DNA of 45,506 nt from Arthrobacter livingstonensis. Its GTDB lineage: Bacteria; Actinomycetota; Actinomycetes; Actinomycetales; Micrococcaceae. Shown here one piece after another: positions 22,876 through 32,220 of this stretch. The stretch covers positions 1 to 45,506 of the forward strand of contig NZ_QJVD01000030.1 in the NCBI RefSeq assembly GCF_003219815.1. Direction: 5' to 3'. The position numbers and the translations under genes are program-made. How positions within the stretch are numbered: the first letter of the stretch is position 1; the number at the start of each line of letters is the position of its first letter. The notes under the pieces were generated by a model, which was given only the letters and a program-made list of their open reading frames with translations, was not told the DNA's origin and searched no databases.

Positions 22876-23709
22876 ATGACATCCACAGCACCAGCACTTG
22901 CCCTGACCATCGCCGGCTCCGAAGCGACCGGCGGTGCCGGCGCCCAGGCCGACCTGAAAACGTTCCAGGAACTGGGCGTCTTTGGCATCGTCAATCTCAC
23001 CTGCATTGTGTCCTTCGACCCGAAGGACAACTGGAACCACCGCTTCGTGCCGGTGGACCGGCAGGTCATTGCCGACCAGCTGGAAGCGACGACGGCGGCC
23101 TACGGCCCCGCGTCAGGCGCACCCACCGTGCTGGAAACTGTGAAGATCGGGATGCTGGGCAGCCCCGCCACCATCGGCACCGTGGAAACGGCGCTCAAGG
23201 CGGCCAACTTCAAGAACGTGGTGCTGGACCCGGTGCTGATCTGCAAGGGCCAGGAACCGGGCCACGCGCTGGACACCGACCAGGCACTGAAGGCCCAAAT
23301 CCTGCCGCTGGCCACGTTCGTCACACCGAACCACTTTGAGGCCGAGTCGCTCTCCGGCCTGAAAATAAGCAACGTTGAGGACCTCAAGGCCGCCGCCCGA
23401 AAGATCCACGAAATCAGCGGGGCCGCCGTGCTCGCCAAGGGCGGAGTGCGCCTGGCCGGCCCGGACGCCGTCGACGTCTTCTTTGACGGTGAAACGCTGG
23501 AAGTCCTCTCCTCCCCAAAGGTGGGCGACGTGGCCGTGTCCGGCGCCGGTTGCTCCCTGGCCGCAGCCGTGACCGCGGAGCTGGCCAAGGGTGCCACGCC
23601 GCTGGAGGCGGCCCGGACGGCCAAGGCGTTCGTCACCGAAGGCATCCGGAACCGCGTGGTTTCAGCGGCGCCGTTCACCGCACTGTGGCAGGGCGGCGCC
23701 GCGGGCTAG
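22876..23709 (+). CDS. pdxK: Pyridoxine/hydroxymethylpyrimidine kinase, dual-cysteine PdxK type
   Basis: A 277-residue ribokinase-fold kinase of the ThiD/PdxK group. The substrate region is [17 protein letters not shown] (14-30), where ThiD usually has GSDSSGGAG. Two cysteines, Cys123 in VLICKG and Cys226 in [11 protein letters not shown], match the pair known from Gram-positive PdxK (Cys110/Cys214 in Staphylococcus aureus), where the second replaces the usual catalytic aspartate. This points to pyridoxal/pyridoxine phosphorylation rather than thiamine synthesis, although dual activity is possible. ATG 22876 was chosen; upstream codons in the same frame run into the tRNA spacer. No thiamine gene lies beside it. 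Confidence 0.8.
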   Translation: MTSTAPALALTIAGSEATGGAGAQADLKTFQELGVFGIVNLTCIVSFDPKDNWNHRFVPVDRQVIADQLEATTAAYGPASGAPTVLETVKIGMLGSPATIGTVETALKAANFKNVVLDPVLICKGQEPGHALDTDQALKAQILPLATFVTPNHFEAESLSGLKISNVEDLKAAARKIHEISGAAVLAKGGVRLAGPDAVDVFFDGETLEVLSSPKVGDVAVSGAGCSLAAAVTAELAKGATPLEAARTAKAFVTEGIRNRVVSAAPFTALWQGGAAG

Positions 23710-23751
23710 GGATCTGTTGCCAGCGTCCCGGCATTGTGCCAAGCTCATTTT

Positions 23752-24087
23752 ATGAGCGATAAAGATGCCGGGCGCGGGGACGCATTCGAAGCAGGTGTGA
23801 CCATGGTCCGCAACGATGGGCGGGGCCGGTATGAGCTGCACGTCGGTGAGGATCTGGGCGCCGTCATCATTTTCCGTGAGCTGCCCGGGCACATTGACCT
23901 CATCCACACCGAAACGCAGGCCGGCTTTGAAGGCCGCGGCCTGGCGAAGGTGCTCGTGCGGTATGCGCTCGATGACGTGGTGGCATCCGGCAAGCGCATC
24001 ATCCCGCACTGCCCGTACGTGGCCAGGTTCGTGGAGCGGAACCCGGAGCTGTACACCCAGTACACCGACTTTCCGGCCGAGCTGTAA
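23752..24087 (+). CDS. Small GNAT-type N-acetyltransferase (COG2388 / NATD1-like)
   Basis: A 111-residue protein with the short GNAT fold found in YjdJ/NATD1-like proteins. The pattern starts with VRNDGRGRYELHVGEDLGAVIIF, then the acetyl-CoA loop GFEGRGLAKVLVRYALD (about residues 57-73), and ends with IIPHCPYVARFVERNPEL, the characteristic C-terminal helix. The substrate is not known. ATG 23752 was chosen over an in-frame start six codons upstream. The stop is directly followed by the GTG of the SDR gene, so the two are translationally coupled. Confidence 0.85.
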   Translation: MSDKDAGRGDAFEAGVTMVRNDGRGRYELHVGEDLGAVIIFRELPGHIDLIHTETQAGFEGRGLAKVLVRYALDDVVASGKRIIPHCPYVARFVERNPELYTQYTDFPAEL

Positions 24088-24849
24088 GTGGGGCGCCCCA
24101 CCGCGCTCATCACGGGCGCCACGTCTGGGCTGGGTGCGGAATTTGCCCAGCAGCTGGCGCGCTCGCAGCACAACCTGGTCCTGGTGGCCCGGAACGTCTC
24201 CCGGCTGGAGGCGAAGGCCGTCCGGCTCCGGACGGACTTTGGGGTGGAGGTTGAGATCATGCCGGCGGACTTGTTGACGGACGACGGCGTTGCCTCCGTG
24301 GCTGCCCGGCTGGCTGATCGCGCGCGGCCCGTTCGGGTTCTGGTGAACAACGCCGGCTTTGGGCTGGTGAAGGCGTTTGAGCACAACACCGCCGAAGAGG
24401 AGACGGACCACCTGCGGCTCCTGGTGCGCACGCCCATGCAGCTGATGCACGCAGCCTTGGAACCCATGCTGGAACGCGGCCAGGGACGGATCATCAATGT
24501 GGCCAGCGTCGCCGGGTTCATCCCGCGGGGATCCTACGGTGCGGCGAAGGCGTGGGGCATCAGCTTTAGCCGCTTCGCCAACCTGCGCTACCGCGGCCGG
24601 GGCGTCAACGTGACGGCGGTCTGCCCGGGATTTGTGCATACCGAGTTCCACCAGCGCATGGGTGCCAACATGGGCCGCATCCCGAAGTGGATGTGGCTGA
24701 ACCCAGACCAGGTGGTGCGTGAGGGACTTGCTGACTCTGCGGCCGGCAAGTCGGTGTCAATCCCGTCGCGGCGCTACGCCGTGCTCATTGCCCTCAGCCG
24801 GCTGGTTCCGGACAACCTTGCAGCAGCCGCAGGCAACCGCGGGCGGTGA
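24088..24849 (+). CDS. Short-chain dehydrogenase/reductase
   Basis: A 253-residue SDR starting at GTG 24088, immediately after the upstream stop. The nucleotide-binding motif TGATSGLG lies at 9-16, the NNAG motif follows strand 4 (VLVNNAGFG), and the catalytic residues are Ser in NVASVAGF, Tyr and Lys in SYGAAKAW. The Arg after strand 2 (LVARN) suggests NADP(H). The style is that of the classical DltE/YqjQ-like group, often acting on lipids or ketones, but the substrate cannot be named. Confidence 0.88.
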   Translation: MGRPTALITGATSGLGAEFAQQLARSQHNLVLVARNVSRLEAKAVRLRTDFGVEVEIMPADLLTDDGVASVAARLADRARPVRVLVNNAGFGLVKAFEHNTAEEETDHLRLLVRTPMQLMHAALEPMLERGQGRIINVASVAGFIPRGSYGAAKAWGISFSRFANLRYRGRGVNVTAVCPGFVHTEFHQRMGANMGRIPKWMWLNPDQVVREGLADSAAGKSVSIPSRRYAVLIALSRLVPDNLAAAAGNRGR

Positions 24850-24910
24850 CGGCTTGGGCCGGCCTCAGGCGACGGGCCGTCGCTTGTTGTTGGGGACCAT
24901 TCCGGAGTGT

Positions 24911-25630
24911 TTACGATGTGATGGTGATGAGGCGTTCCGTCACGCGTTTTGAGGTCTCGTACAGGGGTTGATTGTTGGCGCGGGCGTAAGACCTCAAAAG
25001 CGCAAATGCCTGGTCAATGGTGACATTCGCCGTGTGCGCGATCACCCCTTTGGCCTGTTCGATCACGATTCTGCTGTTGAGGGCCCGTTGGAGCTGGTCA
25101 TTGACGATTGTACTTTCACGCAGCGCCCGCTCCTGCAGCAGGCTGATGGTGGCCACATCGGCGAACGCCTGGGCGATCGCAGCGTCCTCGGCACTCAGCG
25201 GTCCGACTTCCTGGCCAAACAGGTTCAGGGCGCCGATCGTTTGGCCACGCAATCTCATCGGAACTGCATGGACTGACATGAACCCCTGGGACAGCGCGGC
25301 CGACTGAAATTGTGGCCACTTGGACCCGTTGCTCGCGATGTCATCGATGGTGACAACAGCACCGGTCCGGAAACAGTCAACGCACGGGCCCACCCCGGCT
25401 TCCAATTGGAGAACTTCCACCAATTCGCTTTTCTCACTCGTTGAGGCCATGACCTGAAGATCGCCCGCCGGATCGACCAGCAGGAGTCCGGCAGCAGCCG
25501 CATCAAGGAGCGCCACTGATTCCTCGACCAGGGTGTGAAGCAGGTCGACGACATCGTAGTCGGCCACCAAGGTATCCGCTATCTTGACGAAGGCGGCACT
25601 TACGCGCCGGGCGCGGCTTAAGATCGCCAT
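24911..25630 (-). CDS. GAF and ANTAR domain protein 1 (RNA-binding antiterminator)
   Basis: A 239-residue protein. Residues about 20-160 form a GAF sensor domain (VDLLHTLVEESVALLDAAAAGLLLVD; DCFRTGAVVTIDDIA; SVHAVPMRLRGQTIGALNLF). Residues about 180-235 form an ANTAR domain (SRIVIEQAKGVIAHTANVTIDQAFALLRSYARANNQPL), which binds paired hexaloop RNA hairpins and prevents transcription termination. Cys106 and Cys109 (GPCVDCF) lie in the GAF domain and might respond to oxidation; this is a guess. It is the second gene of a pair, 31 bases after the other GAF-ANTAR gene. No cognate histidine kinase is adjacent. Confidence 0.92.
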   Translation of the reverse strand: MAILSRARRVSAAFVKIADTLVADYDVVDLLHTLVEESVALLDAAAAGLLLVDPAGDLQVMASTSEKSELVEVLQLEAGVGPCVDCFRTGAVVTIDDIASNGSKWPQFQSAALSQGFMSVHAVPMRLRGQTIGALNLFGQEVGPLSAEDAAIAQAFADVATISLLQERALRESTIVNDQLQRALNSRIVIEQAKGVIAHTANVTIDQAFALLRSYARANNQPLYETSKRVTERLITITS

Positions 25631-25661
25631 GGTCGAATTCTACTCCACGGAAGCGATGTCA

Positions 25662-26345
25662 TTACCCTGCCTTTGGTGGTGTGAAGTCCAAGGTCTTACT
25701 GACCACATCACGCGCAACCTCACGCACAGTGAGGCCCTCGGAGAACGCGTGGGCCCTCAGTAGTAGAAGCGCATCAGTGGCCGACGTTCCAGTCTGGGCA
25801 AGGACCATCCCAGTCGCCTGGTGGACTTCCCTTCGCGAGAGCAGGGAGCCGTCCCGCGACGGGCCCAGGTTGTCCCCGGGGGCGACAGTCAGGATGTGCT
25901 GCAACAGCTTCCAGGCGACGGAATCGGTCAGCTGAAGGGCCATGGAGTGGTCAGGGGAGCTTAGCGGCCCAGGGGAGGTGCTGTACAGCTCAACGATTCC
26001 AATGTCCATGGCGCCGAGCACGAGGGGGAATACGAAGAGCGCCGAAACGTCGAGGTCCAACAGGGCCTTGGCAAATACCGGCCATGCGGTGTGCCCGGCC
26101 GACTTCACGTTGGGGATTGCCACCGGCCCGCGTGTCCGCAGGGCCTCCCAGCGTGGTCCCTCCCCCAAATCGAACTGAAGCTCGTCGATCCGTGCTGATG
26201 TCGCATCGCTGGCGCAAATCGAAGTCTCCGGGGCATGGCCTGGAAATGCCGAGATGGAAACGCCGGAAATTGGCAAATTCTGCAGAAAGGTTGAGCACAA
26301 GTCCGTACCGAAACCCTGAATACCAGGGGAGAATTTCTCAGCCAT
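25662..26345 (-). CDS. GAF and ANTAR domain protein 2 (RNA-binding antiterminator)
   Basis: A 227-residue protein with the same two-domain design. The GAF domain covers about residues 10-150 (IDELQFDLGEGPRWEALRTRGPVAIPNV is a characteristic stretch; the LGEGP signature is typical for this subfamily). The ANTAR domain lies at about 168-222 (LSRREVHQATGMVLAQTGTSATDALLLLRAHA). The N-terminus is short, with Cys17 and Cys43. It is the promoter-proximal gene of the pair. The two proteins differ widely in the GAF part, so they likely sense different signals or form heterodimers. Confidence 0.92.
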   Translation of the reverse strand: MAEKFSPGIQGFGTDLCSTFLQNLPISGVSISAFPGHAPETSICASDATSARIDELQFDLGEGPRWEALRTRGPVAIPNVKSAGHTAWPVFAKALLDLDVSALFVFPLVLGAMDIGIVELYSTSPGPLSSPDHSMALQLTDSVAWKLLQHILTVAPGDNLGPSRDGSLLSRREVHQATGMVLAQTGTSATDALLLLRAHAFSEGLTVREVARDVVSKTLDFTPPKAG

Positions 26346-26732
26346 GGGGTGCCATCGTCCCCAGCGGCTCCGGCGGCCCAGGGCAACCCATGATGATTAC
26401 AGGGGAAACGGCCAGCGCAGCAACAGCTGGACAAATAATACGGGGCACGGGGCCGCGCCTCCTTCGGCTTAGTTGGAGCGCTGCCAAGCGTACAACGGAA
26501 CCAGCTGGTATACCTACAGTTTAGGCACGTTCCGCGGGAGCGCCCTCATTGCGCTCGCAGATGGGTCTATGTAGCTGAAAGTCAACTAGGATGAAGTATC
26601 TGCCCCAGTCCCCGGCGTCGTCCTATTGTCGCGAATTCTTGAAAGGGACTGATGTAATGCCGGCCAACGATCACCTCAAAATCTCCCCGCTGCCTGCGGC
26701 CCGTTTCTTTCTGCAATGGCCGGTGGTTTGCG
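26346..26732. other. Intergenic leader and divergent promoter region of the ANTAR pair
   Basis: 387 bases between the GAF-ANTAR operon (minus) and a small plus-strand gene; lower GC than its surroundings. On the minus strand a GGAAC box at plus-strand 26529-26533 is followed 15 bases later by GTATA, loosely like an ECF-type promoter. A hairpin has gagcgc at 26538-26543 facing gcgctc at 26551-26556; read on the minus strand its loop is AATGAGG, with A at position 1 and G at 4 as in ANTAR targets, but the loop has seven bases and a partner hairpin was not found. A TTGACT box occurs at about 26579-26584 on the minus strand. Confidence 0.4.
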
Positions 26733-27137
26733 ATGCGACATCCCCCGAGCTCTGAAAGACTCTTCGACAGGGTGCCTCTTTTGGTTGGCCAGGAATGGCC
26801 ACTGGAGGGCCGGCTTTTATGTGGCCCAACCCTGGAACCCGATCCGGCATCGGCCAAATTGCGGCCCACATCACCCAATGAAGGCCACCTTGCGCGGATT
26901 CGCCTGGTCCGGCAGAAACAGTTGATGGCCGACACTATTGGGATTATCGCCAAACTTGACCGCAAGCTCGAATGCTATTTGGCGGTTCAATCCGCAAGCC
27001 CCTCGGAAGAATCCTCAAAGCTGATCAACGATTCCGCAGTTGTGTGGATCCGGCAGACACTCGAGGATTTGGCGGCAACCATTGAGGGCATTGAAGCGGC
27101 ATTCACGGCGTCGCGCGCCGAAGCCCTGGAGCCCTGA
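26733..27137 (+). CDS. Small protein of unknown function
   Basis: Not recognised. 134 residues from ATG 26733; an internal ATG at 26925 (MADTIGIIAKLDRKLE) would give 70 residues. The C-terminal 70 residues look like two or three amphipathic helices (IIAKLDRKLECYLAVQ; VVWIRQTLEDLAATIEGIEA) and are the most protein-like part. The N-terminal part is also credible but unlike anything known to me. The GC content at third positions is lower than in neighbouring genes, which may mean recent origin or acquisition. It is divergent from the ANTAR pair. No strong ribosome binding site supports either start. Confidence 0.5.
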   Translation: MRHPPSSERLFDRVPLLVGQEWPLEGRLLCGPTLEPDPASAKLRPTSPNEGHLARIRLVRQKQLMADTIGIIAKLDRKLECYLAVQSASPSEESSKLINDSAVVWIRQTLEDLAATIEGIEAAFTASRAEALEP

Positions 27138-27504
27138 AGCGTAGTGCCTATCGGTTTGACGCGAGTCGGCCCTGCAGCCCCGGGGGTGGTTAAAGTGGCA
27201 GCTCCCGTGACTACGTTACTGCCAGGGGCGGACCTCGAGAGTGCACGCAGGGCGGCCTAGGGGCCGGAATCTCGCCCGGAACCGCCCCAGAGTACGGAAA
27301 AGGTCGTTCCCATCCTCGCGAGGGCGCCACAGCTGTACTGTCAGCGGCCGGCCACCCCCGGTGTCAATGGGGTGTCAGGATTGCCAGGCCCAGCGTCAGG
27401 ATCACGTCAAAATCGCTGCCGGGCGTTTCCGGAGGTGTTTCCATGGAATGAGGAGGGCGGCGGCCACGGCACGCGGCGCAGGGTCCTCCCGGAAAGGGAG
27501 CACC
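27138..27504. other. Intergenic region upstream of the Ala-Asp repeat gene
   Basis: 367 bases. tggcag at 27196-27201 faces ctgcca at 27219-27224 and may be part of a weak terminator for the gene ending at 27137. The open frame running through this region into the next gene yields an arginine/proline-rich translation that does not look like protein, so I treat it as non-coding. Confidence 0.4.
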
Positions 27505-28236
<732 letters not shown>

Positions 28237-29942
28237 GAGTCGTCAAACGGCAGGTGGTCCATGTCCAGCAGCGGGTTGTCGTCCTGCCCAGCCACCAGGG
28301 CTTCCGCCTCCTCGACGGTTGCCACGCTTGGCATGGAACCGGGCAGCGGCTTCTGGGCCGATTCCCGCAGGAAGTAAATGGCCACCGCGCCGATGGCGGA
28401 GGTGAAAATCAGATAGTAGGCGGGCATCAAGTCGTTGTCCGTGAGCGTGATCAGCCCTTGGATGATGAACGGTGCGGTGCCGCCAAAGATTGCCACGGCA
28501 AAGTTGTAGGAAATTCCCATCCCGCCGTAGCGGCTGGAGGTGGGGAACAGGGCCGGCAGCGAGGACGCCAGGTTGGCCACGTAGAACGTCACCGGGAAAG
28601 CAATCAAAGCCAGGCCCAGCAGGGTGGACCAGACCGGACCCATGCCAATGAGCAAAAAGGCCGGCAGGGCCAGGACCACGGTGCTCAGCGCGCCCACCCA
28701 GAGGATGGGCCGGCGGCCCACCTTGTCGGAGAGGCGTCCGGTCAGCGGGATGCACAGGGCCATGATGACCAGGACAGGAATGGTCAGCAGCGTGCCATGA
28801 ACGGGGTCGTAGCCCATGGAGTCAGTGAGGTAGGTCGGCATGTAGGACGTGAGGGCGTAACCCACCGTGTTGGCCGCAGCGACCAGGATCATGGCCAACA
28901 CGATCTGCCGCCAGTAGACCTTGACCAGCCGGACCGGACCCTGGGAGGTGTCAGCGTCGCCGGCAGCGGCGGATTTGGCATTCTCTTCGTTCGCATCCAG
29001 GGTGGCCTGGAACTGGGGGGATTCCTCGATCTTCATCCGGAAGTACACGGCGATGGCACCCAGCGGACCCGCGACCAGGAACGGAAGCCGCCAACCCCAC
29101 TGTTCCATGGCGTCCTGGCCGAGTGTCAGCTGCAGCACGGACACCAGGGCGGCACCGATGGCGAAGCCCATGTAGCTGCCCAGGTCAAGGATGCTGGCAA
29201 AGAAGCCGCGGCGGCTGTCAGGTGCGTACTCGCTGACGAACGTGGTGGCACCGGCGTACTCGCCGCCGGTGGAGAATCCCTGAACCAGCTTCAGCAGGAC
29301 CAAGAGCACAGCGGCCCAGATGCCAATCTGTGCATACCCGGGCAGCAGGCCAACCGCGAACGTGGACGCCGCCATGATGATCAGTGTGGTGGCCAGCACC
29401 TTCTGCCGGCCAACTTTGTCACCCAGCCAGCCGAAAACGACGCCGCCCAGCGGGCGGGCCAGGAACGTGGCGGCAAAGGTGCCGAGCAGGAACAGTGTCT
29501 GTACCGACTTGTCCGCCTCGGGCAGGAACACCGGCCCCATGGTGGCAATGAGGTAGCCGAACACGCCGACGTCATACCATTCCATGGTGTTTCCGACCAC
29601 GGTGCCGCCCAGGGCCTTGTGGAGCATGGGCTTGTCAACGATGTTGACGTGGTTGACGTCGAGCCGGCGCCGCTTTAGGGTGGGCAGACGCGGTATTTTG
29701 GTCTTGGCGGGCGATCGTCTTGCGGTGTCCTTGACACCTTCGTCCGAGTGGGTCGTGCTTCGGTCCATGGGCATTTGTTTAGCTCCCTGTGGAGGTCATT
29801 TGCGTTTGACTTTTAGCTTCCCTGTTACGGGCAGACCCTAAACTCTATCAGATGGGCCAATTTTGGACCCTTGGATGGTGTCTTTCCATGCACAAATCAA
29901 TGCACAAAATGGGCTGCCGCGCCCCTGAAATGGCGGGTCCGG

Positions 29943-30010
29943 CGACGGTGGTTGGACCCCACCGTCGTACCCCGGCCGCGCAAGCCCGAATGGGTCTTCG
30001 CGGCCGGGGT
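29943..30010. terminator. Two consecutive hairpins downstream of fruA
   Basis: Hairpin 1: taccccggccgcg at 29968-29980 pairs exactly with 29999-30011, and the stem extends inward (agccc with gggtct, one bulge) to a GAAT loop. Hairpin 2: cgacggtgg at 29943-29951 pairs with ccaccgtcg at 29959-29967 over a 7-base loop. Both lie past the stop of fruA on the minus strand, in the order 1 then 2. They probably terminate the fructose operon. Confidence 0.8.
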
Positions 30011-30057
30011 AACGCCCCTTCCGGCATGGCCTTTCAGGAGACTTCCTTTGGGCTTCG

Positions 30058-32220
30058 TCAGCTGTTCTGGCTCACAAGCTGAGCCGCGGCGACAGTCTCA
30101 ACCGGCTTGCGCACCGCCCAGCGCTTGAGGGCAACCACGGTGAACGCGGAGACCACCATGCCAACCAGGATCGCAGTAATGAACATGCCGATGTTGCCGA
30201 TGGCGAAGAAGACGAAGATTCCGCCGTGGGGTGCCTGCGAGGTGACGCCGGCGGCCATGCAGATGGCTCCCGTGAACGCACCGCCCAGCATCATGGACGG
30301 GATGACGCGCAGCGGGTCCGCGGCTGCGAACGGGATGGCGCCTTCGGAGATGAACGATGCCCCGAGCAGCCAGGCGGCCTTGCCGTTTTCACGCTCGGCC
30401 AGGGAAAAGCGCTTCCTGTCGAGCACGGTGGCCAGGGCCATGGCGAGCGGCGGGACCATGCCCGCGGCCATGACGGTCGCCATGATTTCCCACGGCGCGT
30501 GGTTCAGGGCGGAGCCCGTTCCGAGGCCGGCGACGGCGAAGGCGTAGGCCACCTTGTTGACCGGGCCGCCCAGGTCGAAGCACATCATCAGGCCCAGGAC
30601 AACGCCCAGCACGACGGCGGACGCCCCGGACATGCCCGTCAACCAGTGGTTCAGGCCGTTGGAAAAGGCTGCGATGGGACCGCCGAGGAACAGGAGCATG
30701 GCGCCCGAGGCGATGATGGATCCGAGGAGCGGGATGATGACCACCGGCATGAGGCCGCGCAGCCAGCGGGGCACCTTCCAGCTGCCAATCCAGTAGGCGG
30801 CAAGGCCGGCCAGGAGGCCACCCACCAGGCCGCCCAGGAAGCCGGAGCCCATGAAGACCGCCACAGCGCCGGCGGTGAAGCCCGGCGCGATGCCCGGACG
30901 GTCGGCGATGCCGAAGGCAATGTAGCCCGCCAGCGCCGGGACAAGGAAGCTCATCGAGAGGCTGCCGATCTTGAACGCCACGGCACCCAGATACAGGGCG
31001 AGGTTGCCGCCGTCGGGGAGATTCAGCAAGGTGTTATGGGTGAGGATGTCGTCGGCATGGGTGCCCAGTGCGATGCCGTAGCCGCCCAGCAGGAAGCCGA
31101 GCGCGATCAGCAGCCCGCCGCCGGCCACGAACGGAATCATGTAGCTGACGCCGGTCAGCAGCACCTTCTTGATCTTGGTGCCCAGGTGTTCCCCGGATGC
31201 CTCAGCCTGGTGCTCGGCAGTTTCCTCGGCGCCAAAGTGCGGCACGCGGTGCGCGTGGGGGTCGCCGGCGGCCACAAGTGCCTCCTGGATCATCTTGGCT
31301 GGTTCGTCAATGCCGCGCTTCACCGGGGAGTTCACCACGGGCTTGCCGGCAAAGCGTTCCTTGCCGCGCACGTCCACGTCCACCGCAAAGATCACGGCGT
31401 CGGCGGCGGCGATGACGGCCGGGTCCAGCGGGGTCACTGCGCCGGAGCCCTGCGTTTCCACCTGCAGATCCACGCCGGCTTCCTGGGCTGCGAGCACCAG
31501 CGAGTCGGCGGCCATGTAAGTGTGCGCAATACCGGTGGGGCAAGCCGTCACGGCAACGAGGCGCAGCGGTGCGGCATCACGGGCGCCCGCTTCGCCCGCG
31601 GGGGAAACCCCGCCCGTCCCCAGCTGCTCCCCAAGCTCGCGAGCTCGCTCGGGGCCCCTCGCAGCCGTGGCCCCACCGCGGTGCCCGACCACACCCTGGC
31701 TCCCCCCGGCGGCTTCGCGGACGCCGGTGGCGCCGCCGTCGGCGTCCGCAGCCGTGCTCGGCTTTGGCGTGTCTGCCAGGGCGCCGTCCACGAGGGCGAC
31801 GACGTCTGCCGGGGTCTTCGCCGCGCGCAGGGCCGCGGTGAAATCCTTTTTAATGAGCGAGCGGGCCAGCTTGGACAGGAGCTTGAGGTGTTCGTTGTCG
31901 GCGCCGGCGGGGGCTGCGATGAAGAAGATGATGTCGGCGGGGCCGTCCTTGGCGCCGAAGTCCACGGCCGGTGCCAGCCGGGCCATGGCCAGCGTGGGCT
32001 CCAGCACGGCTGCGGAGCGGCAGTGCGGGATGGCGATGCCGCCGGGGATGCCCGTGGCGGTTTTCTGCTCGCGGGCCAGGGCGTCGGCAGATAGCGCGTC
32101 GACGCCGGTGGCCCGGCCGGTGCCGGCAACCATGCCGGCGAGGCTGCGGATTACGGCGGAGGCATCGGCGCCAAGGTTGGCGTCCAGCACCACCAGGTCG
32201 GTGTTGATCAGTGTGGTCAT
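30058..32220 (-). CDS. fruA: PTS fructose transporter, fused EIIABC
   Basis: FruA imports fructose and phosphorylates it at C1. ATG 32220 was chosen: it overlaps the fruK stop by 4 bases (ATGA), and the longer frame adds an Arg/Pro-rich leader. The 720 residues comprise EIIA (1-150) with phospho-His66 in IAIPHCRS, a linker (151-216), EIIB (218-320) with phospho-Cys227 in VTACPTGIAHTYMAA, and the membrane domain EIIC (about 360-715) with SYMIPFVAGGGLLIALGFL and the C-terminal CMAAGVTSQAPHGGIFVFF. The phosphate comes from HPr and Enzyme I, which lie elsewhere. The linker is unusually long and encoded by palindrome-rich DNA. Confidence 0.95.
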   Translation of the reverse strand: MTTLINTDLVVLDANLGADASAVIRSLAGMVAGTGRATGVDALSADALAREQKTATGIPGGIAIPHCRSAAVLEPTLAMARLAPAVDFGAKDGPADIIFFIAAPAGADNEHLKLLSKLARSLIKKDFTAALRAAKTPADVVALVDGALADTPKPSTAADADGGATGVREAAGGSQGVVGHRGGATAARGPERARELGEQLGTGGVSPAGEAGARDAAPLRLVAVTACPTGIAHTYMAADSLVLAAQEAGVDLQVETQGSGAVTPLDPAVIAAADAVIFAVDVDVRGKERFAGKPVVNSPVKRGIDEPAKMIQEALVAAGDPHAHRVPHFGAEETAEHQAEASGEHLGTKIKKVLLTGVSYMIPFVAGGGLLIALGFLLGGYGIALGTHADDILTHNTLLNLPDGGNLALYLGAVAFKIGSLSMSFLVPALAGYIAFGIADRPGIAPGFTAGAVAVFMGSGFLGGLVGGLLAGLAAYWIGSWKVPRWLRGLMPVVIIPLLGSIIASGAMLLFLGGPIAAFSNGLNHWLTGMSGASAVVLGVVLGLMMCFDLGGPVNKVAYAFAVAGLGTGSALNHAPWEIMATVMAAGMVPPLAMALATVLDRKRFSLAERENGKAAWLLGASFISEGAIPFAAADPLRVIPSMMLGGAFTGAICMAAGVTSQAPHGGIFVFFAIGNIGMFITAILVGMVVSAFTVVALKRWAVRKPVETVAAAQLVSQNS
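31580..31700. repeat. Palindrome-rich segment inside fruA
   Basis: Within the EIIA-EIIB linker the DNA has three perfect palindromes: cgggcgcccg at 31580-31589, agctcgcgagct (about 31633-31644) and caccgcggtg (about 31675-31684), plus runs of G and C unlike the flanking coding DNA. The encoded peptide (about residues 168-216) is rich in Gly, Ala, Arg and Glu and has no domain likeness. It looks like an in-frame insertion of a repeat-type element. Confidence 0.5.

Noticed and set aside
26582-26965. Minus-strand frame of 127 codons opposite the small unknown gene
   Set aside because: The translation is rich in Arg, Gly and Ser with no start signal, and the plus-strand frame has the more protein-like helical C-terminus.
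27241-27504. N-terminal extension of the Ala-Asp repeat gene
   Set aside because: The added 88 residues are Arg/Pro/Gly-rich and unlike protein, while ATG 27505 has a good ribosome binding site.
30226-32094. A 622-codon plus-strand open frame opposite fruA
   Set aside because: It is an antisense shadow, rich in Gly, Arg, His and Gln, of the well-supported fruA.
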